From the NCBI GenBank assembly GCA_012961745.1, contig DTYT01000063.1:1-5431 (forward strand): 5,431 bases of DNA, in the 5' to 3' direction. The translations under genes were made by a program, and so were the position numbers. Shown one piece after another: positions 1 to 5,431 of the stretch (positions are counted from its first letter, which is position 1; every line of letters starts with the position of its first letter). The notes below the pieces were generated by a model. The model worked only from the letters and a program-made list of their open reading frames with translations, did no database searches and was not told the DNA's origin. The stretch is from Kiritimatiellia bacterium. Lineage in GTDB: Bacteria > Verrucomicrobiota > Kiritimatiellia > B70-G9.

Positions 1-603
1 CCGGTTGTGCCGGCAGCCCACTACTTCTGCGGGGGAGTGGAAGCGGAGGCCGACGGCCGAACGCGCATGCCGGGTCTCTATGCCTGCGGCGAAACGGCGT
101 GCACGGGATTGCATGGCGCAAACCGCCTGGCCAGCAACTCCCTTCTTGAAGCGCTGGTGTGCGGGCGCAAGACCGGTTGCCGCATCAGCCGTGACTTGCA
201 CGGACTGCGCGGGGTGCGAGTATCGATTCCGGACTGGGAATATGGGGATGCGGTTCCCAGCGACGAGGCGATCGTGGTGGAGCATAACTGGAATGAAGTG
301 CGCACATGCATGTGGGACTACGTGGGCATCGTACGCAGCAACAAGCGGCTGGAGCGGGCGCACCGTCGGCTGCTGAATCTGCGACGGGAAATCCGCGCGT
401 ATTACCTGGACTATCTGGTTACCGCCGACGTTCTGGAATTGCGCAATATTGCGGACGTGGGGCACTTGGTGGTGCGGAGCGCTCGCATGCGCCAGGAAAG
501 TCGGGGGCTCCACTATAATCTGGACCATCCGAATCCGGACTTGGCAGTGGCCGGCCGCGACACGGTCATTGAAGACCCCCCGGGATTACATCCCGGGGCA
601 TGA
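1..603 (+). CDS. nadB: L-aspartate oxidase NadB, C-terminal part (5' end outside window)
   Basis: NadB is a cytoplasmic FAD enzyme that oxidises L-aspartate to iminoaspartate, the first step of de novo NAD synthesis; NadA then condenses the product to quinolinate. The reading frame is open at the left edge and 200 residues are visible. It begins with the substrate-site motif VPAAHYFCGGV (visible residues 3-13). The FAD-binding segment GLYACGE (25-31) and GLHGANRLASNSLLEALV (36-53) follow. The rest is the helical C-terminal domain, with the family signatures MWDYVGIVRS, LELRN and ESRGLHYNLDHPNPD. This last motif normally lies close to the NadB C-terminus, so the 3' end looks complete. HYxCGGV plus ESRGLHYN favours NadB over succinate dehydrogenase or fumarate reductase flavoproteins. 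The true start is upstream of the window; the GTG at position 7 is an internal valine. No nadA or nadC is visible here. Confidence 0.96.
   Translation, partial: PVVPAAHYFCGGVEAEADGRTRMPGLYACGETACTGLHGANRLASNSLLEALVCGRKTGCRISRDLHGLRGVRVSIPDWEYGDAVPSDEAIVVEHNWNEVRTCMWDYVGIVRSNKRLERAHRRLLNLRREIRAYYLDYLVTADVLELRNIADVGHLVVRSARMRQESRGLHYNLDHPNPDLAVAGRDTVIEDPPGLHPGA
578..598 (+). other. Perfect hairpin at the end of nadB
   Basis: CCCCGGGA (578-585) and TCCCGGGG (591-598) are exact reverse complements around a 5-base TTACA loop. The hairpin ends 3 bases before the nadB stop codon, so it lies inside the coding sequence. There is no T-run after it, so it is not a classical intrinsic terminator. It could protect or pause the 3' end of the nadB mRNA, or be a by-product of GC-rich codons. 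The stem is certain; its function is inference. Confidence 0.4.
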
Positions 604-619
604 GTCCGGTTGTTCCGAT

Positions 620-641
620 TGGTTCTGCCAGAGCAGAACTA
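620..641. terminator. Hairpin in convergent spacer, possible U-less terminator
   Basis: GTTCTGC (622-628) and GCAGAAC (633-639) pair perfectly around a CAGA loop. One G-T wobble and one T-A pair extend the stem to 9 pairs (620-641). It starts 17 bases after the nadB stop, between converging genes, which is where a terminator would be expected. Neither strand has a T-tract after the stem. If it terminates transcription it does so without the canonical U-run, or it only stabilises the 3' end. Confidence 0.4.
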
Positions 642-693
642 CTTCCTGGGGGGGACCGTATGACGGCTCGACGGTGCGCGGCCGGTTCAAGGG

Positions 694-715
694 GTTGCTG
701 GGCAGCGGCAGCAAC
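694..715. terminator. Hairpin just after the stop of the minus-strand membrane gene
   Basis: GTTGCTG (694-700) and CAGCAAC (709-715) form a perfect 7-pair stem with an 8-base loop. On the minus strand it begins two bases after the stop codon of the membrane-protein gene (stop at 718-720). This is a good place for the 3' end of the dUTPase-membrane protein transcript. No T-run follows on either strand, so a terminator role is only a positional inference. Confidence 0.35.
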
Positions 716-717
716 GC

Positions 718-1509
718 TCAGTATTCGACTGGCGGGCGTGTCCCGGGGCGTCGGCGGCGCACTGCGCGGGTCCGTGGTTGCATCAGGCGTTCCAGGGCAA
801 CCAGCCAGATCAACATTATGACAAGCACCGCGGCGATCCATACGAAAGCGACTCCAGGGGTGGCTGGGCGCAGATAGGCCTTGCCGGTGGGGGCGGCGTA
901 GATCGCGCCTATAGACGCGGTGATGAGCGCCAGCGAGGTGGCTACCATGGCGGTAGCCAGCTCTCCCAGCTTTTGCCACCGTAGTGACTCAGCGTAGTTG
1001 CCGCGCAGCAGCAGGACATGCCGGCAGGGAAGGAGCAGGGCCAGTATCGCCACGGCGACTTGGGCGGCAACACCGTGACGGAGGCCGAGCCGGGTAAGGC
1101 TGCTCCAGAGAAAAAGGACTATTTCGGCCGTCAGGATACTTCGTATGGCAATCACCAAGAGTCTCCATCGGCGGGCCGCCACCGCCGCCCACATCCGTCC
1201 CCAGGTGGTGCGCGTTCGGTCGGGACGGCGCGCCATGCCATCGATACTCCACAACAGCAAAGTCAGGCCGGCTGCCGTGCCGGCGGCGAACCAGTGCAGC
1301 GGACCGCTGCGGGATTTCAATCCGACGATCTGGAGCAGCGGCGGAATGGTCGCCACTATCCCGATGGCAAGGGTGACTTTCACGTAGGAGGTTCCATGCC
1401 GGGAGCCGGGCGAGAACCGCAGGCGAAACAGATCACTACCAGCGCCGGGTGAGGGGGCGGGCCTCGCTGCTGAATGCCGGAAGTTCGCGCTGTCGGGGCT
1501 TGGATTCAC
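718..1509 (-). CDS. Unrecognised multi-pass membrane protein, about six helices
   Basis: I do not recognise the family. The 263-residue product has a polar, proline- and serine-rich N-terminal tail (about 1-42). Hydrophobic segments follow at roughly 43-64, 70-89, 117-136, 147-168, 184-206 and 219-240, then a basic tail with an RRRRPG run (251-256). No catalytic motif, nucleotide-binding loop or transporter signature is evident. A GTG start is chosen because it overlaps the stop of the upstream dUTPase gene (GTGA, 1506-1509) and no ATG, GTG or TTG occurs in frame until a GTG at about residue 43, directly at helix 1. No Shine-Dalgarno site precedes 1509, so translation probably depends on coupling to the dUTPase gene. 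A shorter protein starting at the residue-43 GTG (221 aa) cannot be excluded. The gene is real by length, membrane periodicity and operon position; its function is unknown. Confidence 0.75.
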   Translation of the reverse strand: MNPSPDSANFRHSAARPAPSPGAGSDLFRLRFSPGSRHGTSYVKVTLAIGIVATIPPLLQIVGLKSRSGPLHWFAAGTAAGLTLLLWSIDGMARRPDRTRTTWGRMWAAVAARRWRLLVIAIRSILTAEIVLFLWSSLTRLGLRHGVAAQVAVAILALLLPCRHVLLLRGNYAESLRWQKLGELATAMVATSLALITASIGAIYAAPTGKAYLRPATPGVAFVWIAAVLVIMLIWLVALERLMQPRTRAVRRRRPGTRPPVEY

Positions 1510-1904
1510 CGGGATGGAGACAGGGTACGGTTGTCGTTCTCGTCCTTGCTTGTATAGCCTGATTCCTGCCGCTGGAAGTTGACCTGGTTCTTCCGCATAT
1601 ACAGCTCAAAGACCGTCTCGGCGTCCATTTCCAGAACCTGGGCCGCCGAGATCAAGAAGTGAAACAAGTCGACGATTTCTACACGCGCGTTTTGAATATC
1701 GAACTGCTGATATCGCGCCCACCATTTCCATGGTACGCTATCAGTCAGTTCAGCAATCTCCTGCGACATCGCCCGGCAGTAGTTGAGCAGCCATTCCTGC
1801 CGCTGTTCTTCGTCGAGATGGCGGGTATCCACGCCGATTCGTCGATTGAGCTGTTCCTGCATTGCAAACATCCGCTTTAGCATATCGTCTGAGATGTCTT
1901 TCAT
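1506..1904 (-). CDS. Dimeric (all-alpha) dUTP diphosphatase, dUTPase_2 / MazG-like family
   Basis: The likely role is hydrolysis of dUTP to dUMP and pyrophosphate in the cytoplasm. This keeps uracil out of DNA and supplies dUMP for thymidylate synthesis. The product has 132 residues and looks full length. It shows the paired metal-binding motifs of the all-alpha NTP pyrophosphatases: E49-I-A-E52 and E76-I-V-D79. It also has the tryptophan-rich VPWKWW segment (57-62), VDLFHFLIS (78-86), and the C-terminal YMRKNQVNF (102-110) and RQESGY (112-117) motifs that mark dimeric dUTPases rather than general MazG proteins. It is unrelated to the trimeric Dut family. The ATG at 1904 has GGAGG six bases upstream. 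It is the first gene of a minus-strand operon with the membrane protein and is divergent from trxB. The family assignment is strong; exact substrate preference (dUTP/dUDP against other NTPs) is inferred. Confidence 0.9.
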   Translation of the reverse strand: MKDISDDMLKRMFAMQEQLNRRIGVDTRHLDEEQRQEWLLNYCRAMSQEIAELTDSVPWKWWARYQQFDIQNARVEIVDLFHFLISAAQVLEMDAETVFELYMRKNQVNFQRQESGYTSKDENDNRTLSPSR

Positions 1905-1910
1905 GGCTTC

Positions 1911-1915
1911 CCTCC
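1911..1915 (-). promoter_or_regulatory. Ribosome binding site of the dUTPase gene
   Basis: The minus strand reads GGAGG here, six bases before the ATG at 1904-1902. This is a near-ideal Shine-Dalgarno site and fixes the dUTPase start. Confidence 0.8.
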
Positions 1916-1949
1916 GGGAACACTGGTTTGCGACTGAACGATCACCACG

Positions 1950-1976
1950 ATACTATCACATCTCCGGGTGTGCCAG
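1950..1976 (-). promoter_or_regulatory. Weak candidate promoter for the dUTPase operon
   Basis: On the minus strand a TAGTAT box (1955-1950) lies 15 bases after a poor CTGGCA box (1976-1971), about 45 bases before the dUTPase start. The -10-like box sits inside the small palindrome GATA-N-TATC (1949-1957). The spacing is short and the -35 is weak, so this is tentative. A promoter is expected in this divergent region but its exact place is uncertain. Confidence 0.25.
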
Positions 1977-2013
1977 ATGGAATGGATTGCAGCGCCACCG
2001 GAAAAGGCCGAGG

Positions 2014-2043
2014 TTGATATTCGCTCCGGTGATTACGTATAGT
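2014..2043 (+). promoter_or_regulatory. Sigma-70-type promoter of the trxB-ABC exporter operon
   Basis: TTGATA (2014-2019) and TATAGT (2038-2043) are separated by 18 bases, each matching the sigma-70 consensus at five of six positions. Transcription would start near 2050 and leave a leader of roughly 40 bases before the trxB ATG at 2089. It is the best promoter-like sequence seen in the window and lies in the divergent gap where one is needed. Confidence 0.65.
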
Positions 2044-2077
2044 AGCGGGCTGTGCTGGTATGAGCAACCAGGCCTCC

Positions 2078-2085
2078 GGAGAGGG
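2078..2085 (+). promoter_or_regulatory. Ribosome binding site that sets the trxB start
   Basis: GGAGAGGG lies just upstream of the ATG at 2089; its GGAG part leaves a 7-base spacer. The next ATG, at 2107, has only a weak purine stretch before it. The open frame reaches back to 1783, but that part overlaps the dUTPase gene and has no such site. This site therefore decides the start. Confidence 0.7.
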
Positions 2086-2088
2086 CGT

Positions 2089-3030
2089 ATGGAACCGGGA
2101 CCGAAGATGGACAGCAGGCGGGCTGAGATTGCGGTCGTCGGAAGCGGACCGGCCGGCCTGACGGCCGCCATCTACGGGGTACGCGCCGGGAGAGACGTTC
2201 TGGTAATTGAAGGGATGCCCGGGGGACAGCTTATGACAACCGCCGAGGTGGAGAACTTCCCCGGGTTTCCGGAGCCGGTGAGAGGGCCGGAGCTCATGAC
2301 CCGTATGCGCTCCCAGGCAACCCGACTGGGGGCTGAATTCCTTTCCGGCTTGGTGGAAGCCGCGGACCTCTCACGCCGCCCGTTTCGACTGCGTGTATCG
2401 GGGAGGGAAGTTACCTCTGAAGTGCTGATAATCGCCACCGGGGCGACGCCGCGCAAGCTGGACCTGGAAGCCGAGGAGAAGTTTTTCGGGCGCGGAGTCT
2501 CATATTGCGCGACGTGCGACGGTGCCTTCTACCGGGGGCTGGTGGTGGCGGTTGTGGGGGGAGGGGACGCGGCGGTCGAAGAAGCGTCCTACCTGGCCAA
2601 TATCGCCGAAAGGGTCCACTTGATTCATCGGCGGGGCAAGCTGCGCGCGAAGGGCCGGATGGCCGACAAGGTGCTGGGAAACCCCAAAATCAGCGTGGAG
2701 TGGAGTTCGGTGGTGGTGGATATTCGCGGTGATGAGCAGGGCAACGTGAGCTCGGTAGTTCTGCGCAGTACCCGGGACGGATCGGAGCGTACGTTGGAGG
2801 TTGCCGGATTGTTCATTGCCATCGGACACGAGCCTCAGTCGGAGATCTTCCAGGGTCAGCTGGAGACCGACGACCGGGGCTACATCGTAACCCGGAATAC
2901 GCATACCAGTGTGGAAGGTGTGTTTGCCGCGGGGGACGTCCAGGATTCGCGCTACCGGCAGGCCGTGACCGCCGCGGCATCCGGGTGCATCGCCGCCATG
3001 GAGGCGGATACTTACCTTGAAACACGCTGA
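2089..3030 (+). CDS. trxB: Thioredoxin reductase (NADPH)
   Basis: TrxB is a cytoplasmic homodimeric flavoenzyme that passes electrons from NADPH through FAD and a cysteine pair to thioredoxin, supporting ribonucleotide reductase, peroxidases and protein thiol repair. The product has 313 residues, the usual length. In order it shows the FAD dinucleotide loop GSGPAG (18-23), PGGQLMTTAEVENFPGFP (44-61), the redox pair C140-A-T-C143, the NADPH loop GGGDAA (157-162), the HRR motif (180-182) that in this family contacts the NADPH 2'-phosphate, and the FAD motif GVFAAGD (277-283). All key residues are present. The start at 2089 is supported by a good ribosome binding site; ATG 2107 is a possible alternative that removes six residues. 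It is the first gene of a plus-strand operon, and the ABC exporter begins inside its last codons. No thioredoxin gene is in the window. Confidence 0.96.
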   Translation: MEPGPKMDSRRAEIAVVGSGPAGLTAAIYGVRAGRDVLVIEGMPGGQLMTTAEVENFPGFPEPVRGPELMTRMRSQATRLGAEFLSGLVEAADLSRRPFRLRVSGREVTSEVLIIATGATPRKLDLEAEEKFFGRGVSYCATCDGAFYRGLVVAVVGGGDAAVEEASYLANIAERVHLIHRRGKLRAKGRMADKVLGNPKISVEWSSVVVDIRGDEQGNVSSVVLRSTRDGSERTLEVAGLFIAIGHEPQSEIFQGQLETDDRGYIVTRNTHTSVEGVFAAGDVQDSRYRQAVTAAASGCIAAMEADTYLETR

Positions 3031-4819
3031 GCAGTCAGGCTCTGTGAAACGGCATTCCGGGAGCGCGACCGTACTCTCATCGGGTCGGATATATCGTAGG
3101 CTGATTCTGCTCAGCAGGCCGTACTGGACCCGACTGCTGGTGGGAACCCTTTTCGGCGTCCTTTTCGCCGGTTCAACGACCGGACTCCTGGTCGCACTTA
3201 AGAGCACTCTGGGCAGCGTGTTCGATCCTGAGGTGCCGCTCACGGCCACCGTACTGGTAGCGGCCGCCTTGGTGCCCCTCGCCATGCTCCGGGGGCTGGG
3301 GTACTACTTCAGCGTCTACTTTGTGAACTGGGTGGGGAACCGTGCGGTAATGGACCTCCGGAACCGCGCTTTCGAGTGTCTGGTGCATCTGTCGCCCGCG
3401 TACCTGATGCGGCGCAAGAGCGGTGACATTATTTCGCGCGTGGCCAGTGATACCACTCTGATCGAAAGCGCGGTATCCACGGTCCTGGGAGATCTGGTGC
3501 GCCAGCCTCTGGCGGCCGCCGGGATGGTCGGGTTCCTGGTCTGGCTGGACCTGCGGCTGGCCCTGATCAGCCTGTTGCTTTTTCCTGTCTGCCTGATTCC
3601 GGTCCTGCTGTTCGGCCGCCGTGTAAAACGTTTCGCCCGTGAAGGACGCGAGCAGATGGGAGAACTTGTTGCGGTGCTTCAGGAAGCGGTTCTTGGCTTG
3701 CGGGTGGTGCAGGCGTTCAACATGGAGCCGTACGAGGTGGGGCGCTTTCAGCGTCGCTCGCGACAGGTGTTCAGCCGGGTGATGCGTGTGGTACGGGCGC
3801 GGGCCGCGGTCGAGCCGCTGATAGTGACCATCTCCGTGATAGGGCTGTCCGCGGCGCTGGTCTATTCGCGATGGGCTGGCATGAGCGCGGAGGAATTCTT
3901 CGCGTTCGCGCTGGCGCTGGTCGGACTGTACGAGCCGGTCAAGAAATTGAGCACTCTGCATCTGGTGATTCAACGCAGCACAGCCGCCGCCGCCCGCGTA
4001 TTCGAAATCGTGGATGCTCCCGTCGGCGTTGCGGACCGGCCCGGCGCGGTCGATCTTGTTCCGCCGGTCGAAACCATCCGTTACCGGAATGTGGAATTCC
4101 GTTACGAGCCTGAAGAGGAAGCGGTTCTCAAGGGAATAGATCTGGAAGTGAGATCCGGCCAATGCCTCGCGATTGTCGGGTCATCGGGATCCGGCAAGAC
4201 CACTCTGGTCAATTTGCTGCCTCGCTTCTTTGACGTGACGGAAGGCCGCATAGAGATCAACGGCCGGGATGTTCGGGAATACACGGTGCGGTCTCTGCGG
4301 GATTGCATCGGGATCGTCACTCAGGAGACCGTGCTCTTCAATGATACGATCGCCAACAATATAGCTTACGGCAAAACGGGGGCGACCCAGCAGGAGATCA
4401 TCGAGGCTGCCCTGCGGGCTCACGCACATGAGTTCGTCTCCCGGTTGCCTCAGGGATATGACACCGTCATCGGTGACCGCGGAGTTCGGCTTTCGGGAGG
4501 GGAAGCCCAGCGGATCGCCATCGCAAGAGCGATCCTGAAGAACCCACCGATCTTGATTCTGGACGAAGCAACCAGCGCGCTGGATTCCGAGTCCGAACGC
4601 CTCGTGCAGCAGGCGCTGGAAGAGCTGATGGCCAAACGCACGGTTTTTGCTATCGCCCACCGGCTTTCCACTGTCGCCCATGCCGACCGGATCGTAGTCC
4701 TGGATGGCGGGCGGATCGTCGAGCGCGGCACACACGACGAGCTCCTGCGCCGGGGCGGAATGTACCGGTACTTCTATGAACTCCAGTTCCAACGGGACAC
4801 CGGAGACCGGAACAATTGA
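3017..4819 (+). CDS. ABC exporter, fused permease and ATPase, MsbA-like
   Basis: This is a type-IV (ABCB-like) half-transporter that would act as a homodimer in the inner membrane and use ATP to export a lipid or other hydrophobic substrate. The product has 600 residues. Six helices lie at about 37-61, 75-104, 155-178, 180-202, 265-287 and 292-315. The ATPase domain has A-loop Y363, Walker A GSSGSGKTT (388-396), Q-loop Q436, signature LSGGE (492-496), Walker B ILILDE (512-517), D-loop SALD (520-523) and switch H548. All are canonical, so a homodimer with two active sites is expected. The organisation resembles MsbA, the lipid A flippase, but substrate cannot be read from the sequence; a peptide, drug or thiol exporter is also possible. 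The start is uncertain: TTG 3017 overlaps trxB by 14 bases, with GGAGG 12 bases upstream, while GTG 3044 would give 591 residues with a weak site. Coupling to trxB is likely either way. Confidence 0.93.
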   Translation: MKHAEQSGSVKRHSGSATVLSSGRIYRRLILLSRPYWTRLLVGTLFGVLFAGSTTGLLVALKSTLGSVFDPEVPLTATVLVAAALVPLAMLRGLGYYFSVYFVNWVGNRAVMDLRNRAFECLVHLSPAYLMRRKSGDIISRVASDTTLIESAVSTVLGDLVRQPLAAAGMVGFLVWLDLRLALISLLLFPVCLIPVLLFGRRVKRFAREGREQMGELVAVLQEAVLGLRVVQAFNMEPYEVGRFQRRSRQVFSRVMRVVRARAAVEPLIVTISVIGLSAALVYSRWAGMSAEEFFAFALALVGLYEPVKKLSTLHLVIQRSTAAAARVFEIVDAPVGVADRPGAVDLVPPVETIRYRNVEFRYEPEEEAVLKGIDLEVRSGQCLAIVGSSGSGKTTLVNLLPRFFDVTEGRIEINGRDVREYTVRSLRDCIGIVTQETVLFNDTIANNIAYGKTGATQQEIIEAALRAHAHEFVSRLPQGYDTVIGDRGVRLSGGEAQRIAIARAILKNPPILILDEATSALDSESERLVQQALEELMAKRTVFAIAHRLSTVAHADRIVVLDGGRIVERGTHDELLRRGGMYRYFYELQFQRDTGDRNN

Positions 4820-4862
4820 GGATGGGGTTCCCGTGGGGGGGGACTGCCAGGCGGGCTTGACT

Positions 4863-4877
4863 TCCGGTTCTGCCGGA
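4863..4877. other. Small hairpin in the convergent spacer after the ABC exporter
   Basis: TCCGG (4863-4867) and CCGGA (4873-4877) pair around a 5-base loop in the 62-base gap between two converging genes. The stem is short and has no T-run on either side. It is a weak candidate for a shared terminator; no better one is visible in this gap. Confidence 0.2.
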
Positions 4878-4881
4878 CGGT

Positions 4882-5431
4882 TCAAGAGGAGCCCGGCTTT
4901 CGTCCCCGGTAACGTCGCATTGCCTTGATGACGTAGGCCTTCGTCTCCGGATAACTTATGCGGGCGATAAAATCACGGCCGTCAGTCGCCGCTGCCGCCC
5001 AGCGGCGGGCGTGGGCCGGGCCGGCATTGTATTCAGCAAGAGCAAAAGGCAGGGGATCCGCTCTTTCCGCCCACCTCCGGAGAGCCCGGGCCAAGTACCA
5101 TGTGCCGATACGGAGATTCAGCGCGGGATCGGCCAGATCCTGGAGCCGGGGTATGGGCACCCCCTGCGCCGCCGCCCAGTCCGCCGCCGCGGCTTCGGTC
5201 ACCTGCATGAGCCCGACCTCACCGGCCCCGCCGATTCGCGAAGGATCGAAGCGACTCTCCATCCACACGATAGTCGCAATAAGACGCGGATCCACATCGT
5301 ACTCCCTGGCGATCTTCATGATGAGGCCATCGAAGCGGTGGAGTCGTCTGATCTGGTAGGAAACCGCAAGGCTGACCACCACGGCGGCTACCAGGAGGTT
5401 AGCCAGGACGACGCGGCGTGTGCCTGTACCA
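4882..5431 (-). CDS. Membrane-anchored SLT-type lytic transglycosylase (5' end outside window)
   Basis: The enzyme would cleave peptidoglycan between N-acetylmuramic acid and N-acetylglucosamine, forming 1,6-anhydro ends, in the periplasm. The frame stays open to the right edge and 182 residues are visible. They start with a basic pair (TRR), then a hydrophobic stretch of about 19 residues (VVLANLLVAAVVVSLAVSY) and more basic residues, which is a signal or membrane anchor. The SLT domain follows: the catalytic glutamate in MESRFDPS (codon at 5259-5257), GLMQV, ALNLRIGTWYLARAL, AEYNAGP and YPETKAYV near the C-terminus. The GTG at 5382 is the first possible start inside the window but lies within the hydrophobic helix, and no other ATG, GTG or TTG is in frame upstream, so the real start is beyond the edge. 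Length fits small Slt70-catalytic-domain-like proteins. It converges on the ABC exporter gene and belongs to a different transcript. Confidence 0.93.
   Translation of the reverse strand, partial: GTGTRRVVLANLLVAAVVVSLAVSYQIRRLHRFDGLIMKIAREYDVDPRLIATIVWMESRFDPSRIGGAGEVGLMQVTEAAAADWAAAQGVPIPRLQDLADPALNLRIGTWYLARALRRWAERADPLPFALAEYNAGPAHARRWAAAATDGRDFIARISYPETKAYVIKAMRRYRGRKPGSS

Noticed and set aside
566..979. 137-residue minus-strand open frame spanning the nadB end and the spacer
   Set aside because: It overlaps the membrane-protein gene in another frame and has arginine- and alanine-rich low-information translation with no domain.
1386..1452. AGGAGG followed four bases later by ATG and an 18-codon frame on the plus strand
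   Set aside because: It looks like a translation start but is antisense to the membrane-protein gene, the peptide has no recognisable features, and no promoter is visible; chance is the simpler explanation.
1783..2088. Upstream extension of the trxB reading frame, adding 102 residues
   Set aside because: It overlaps the dUTPase gene on the other strand, runs through the promoter region, lacks TrxB-like sequence, and a good ribosome binding site marks ATG 2089.
2500..3285. 261-residue minus-strand open frame
   Set aside because: It is opposite trxB and the start of the ABC gene, both of which carry all family motifs. No domain is visible in the antisense product.
3173..4162. 329-residue minus-strand open frame
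   Set aside because: It lies wholly opposite the ABC exporter gene; its translation is rich in H, Q, R and D with no recognisable domain, as expected of an antisense shadow in GC-rich DNA.
4181..4885. 234-residue minus-strand open frame
   Set aside because: It lies opposite the ATPase domain of the exporter, whose Walker, signature and switch motifs are intact; the antisense translation looks non-coding.
4866..4890. GGTTC-containing words resembling a tRNA T-arm
   Set aside because: No matching T-stem partner, anticodon arm or acceptor stem can be found around either copy.

Overview
The window is ordinary GC-rich bacterial chromosome carrying housekeeping genes on both strands. It holds no mobile element, CRISPR array, tRNA or rRNA that I can see. 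The gene set is the end of nadB, a dimeric-type dUTPase, trxB, an MsbA-like ABC exporter and a lytic transglycosylase. This fits a Gram-negative-type bacterium with a peptidoglycan wall and de novo NAD synthesis. The phylum cannot be fixed from this sequence; a PVC-like or other poorly sampled Gram-negative lineage is only a guess.

Layout: (1) 1-603, + strand: the C-terminal third of L-aspartate oxidase (NadB), cut by the left edge. (2) 604-717: a short convergent spacer with two perfect-stem hairpins; a third hairpin lies at the very end of nadB. (3) 718-1904, - strand: a two-gene operon, an all-alpha dUTPase followed by an unrecognised membrane protein of about six helices, joined by a 4-base GTGA overlap. 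(4) 1905-2088: a divergent intergenic region with a strong sigma-70-like promoter and a good Shine-Dalgarno site for trxB, and a good Shine-Dalgarno site for the dUTPase. (5) 2089-4819, + strand: thioredoxin reductase (trxB) and a complete ABC exporter half-transporter whose start overlaps the end of trxB. (6) 4820-4881: a second short convergent spacer. (7) 4882-5431, - strand: a membrane-anchored SLT-type lytic transglycosylase whose start lies beyond the right edge.

Functionally there are three transcription blocks: NAD biosynthesis; dUTP clearance with a membrane protein of unknown role; and cytoplasmic thiol reduction coupled to membrane export. A cell-wall enzyme follows. The least explained items are the unknown membrane protein tied to the dUTPase, the tight trxB-ABC exporter coupling, and the hairpin-rich convergent spacers. 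I found no convincing evidence of a new multi-gene system.
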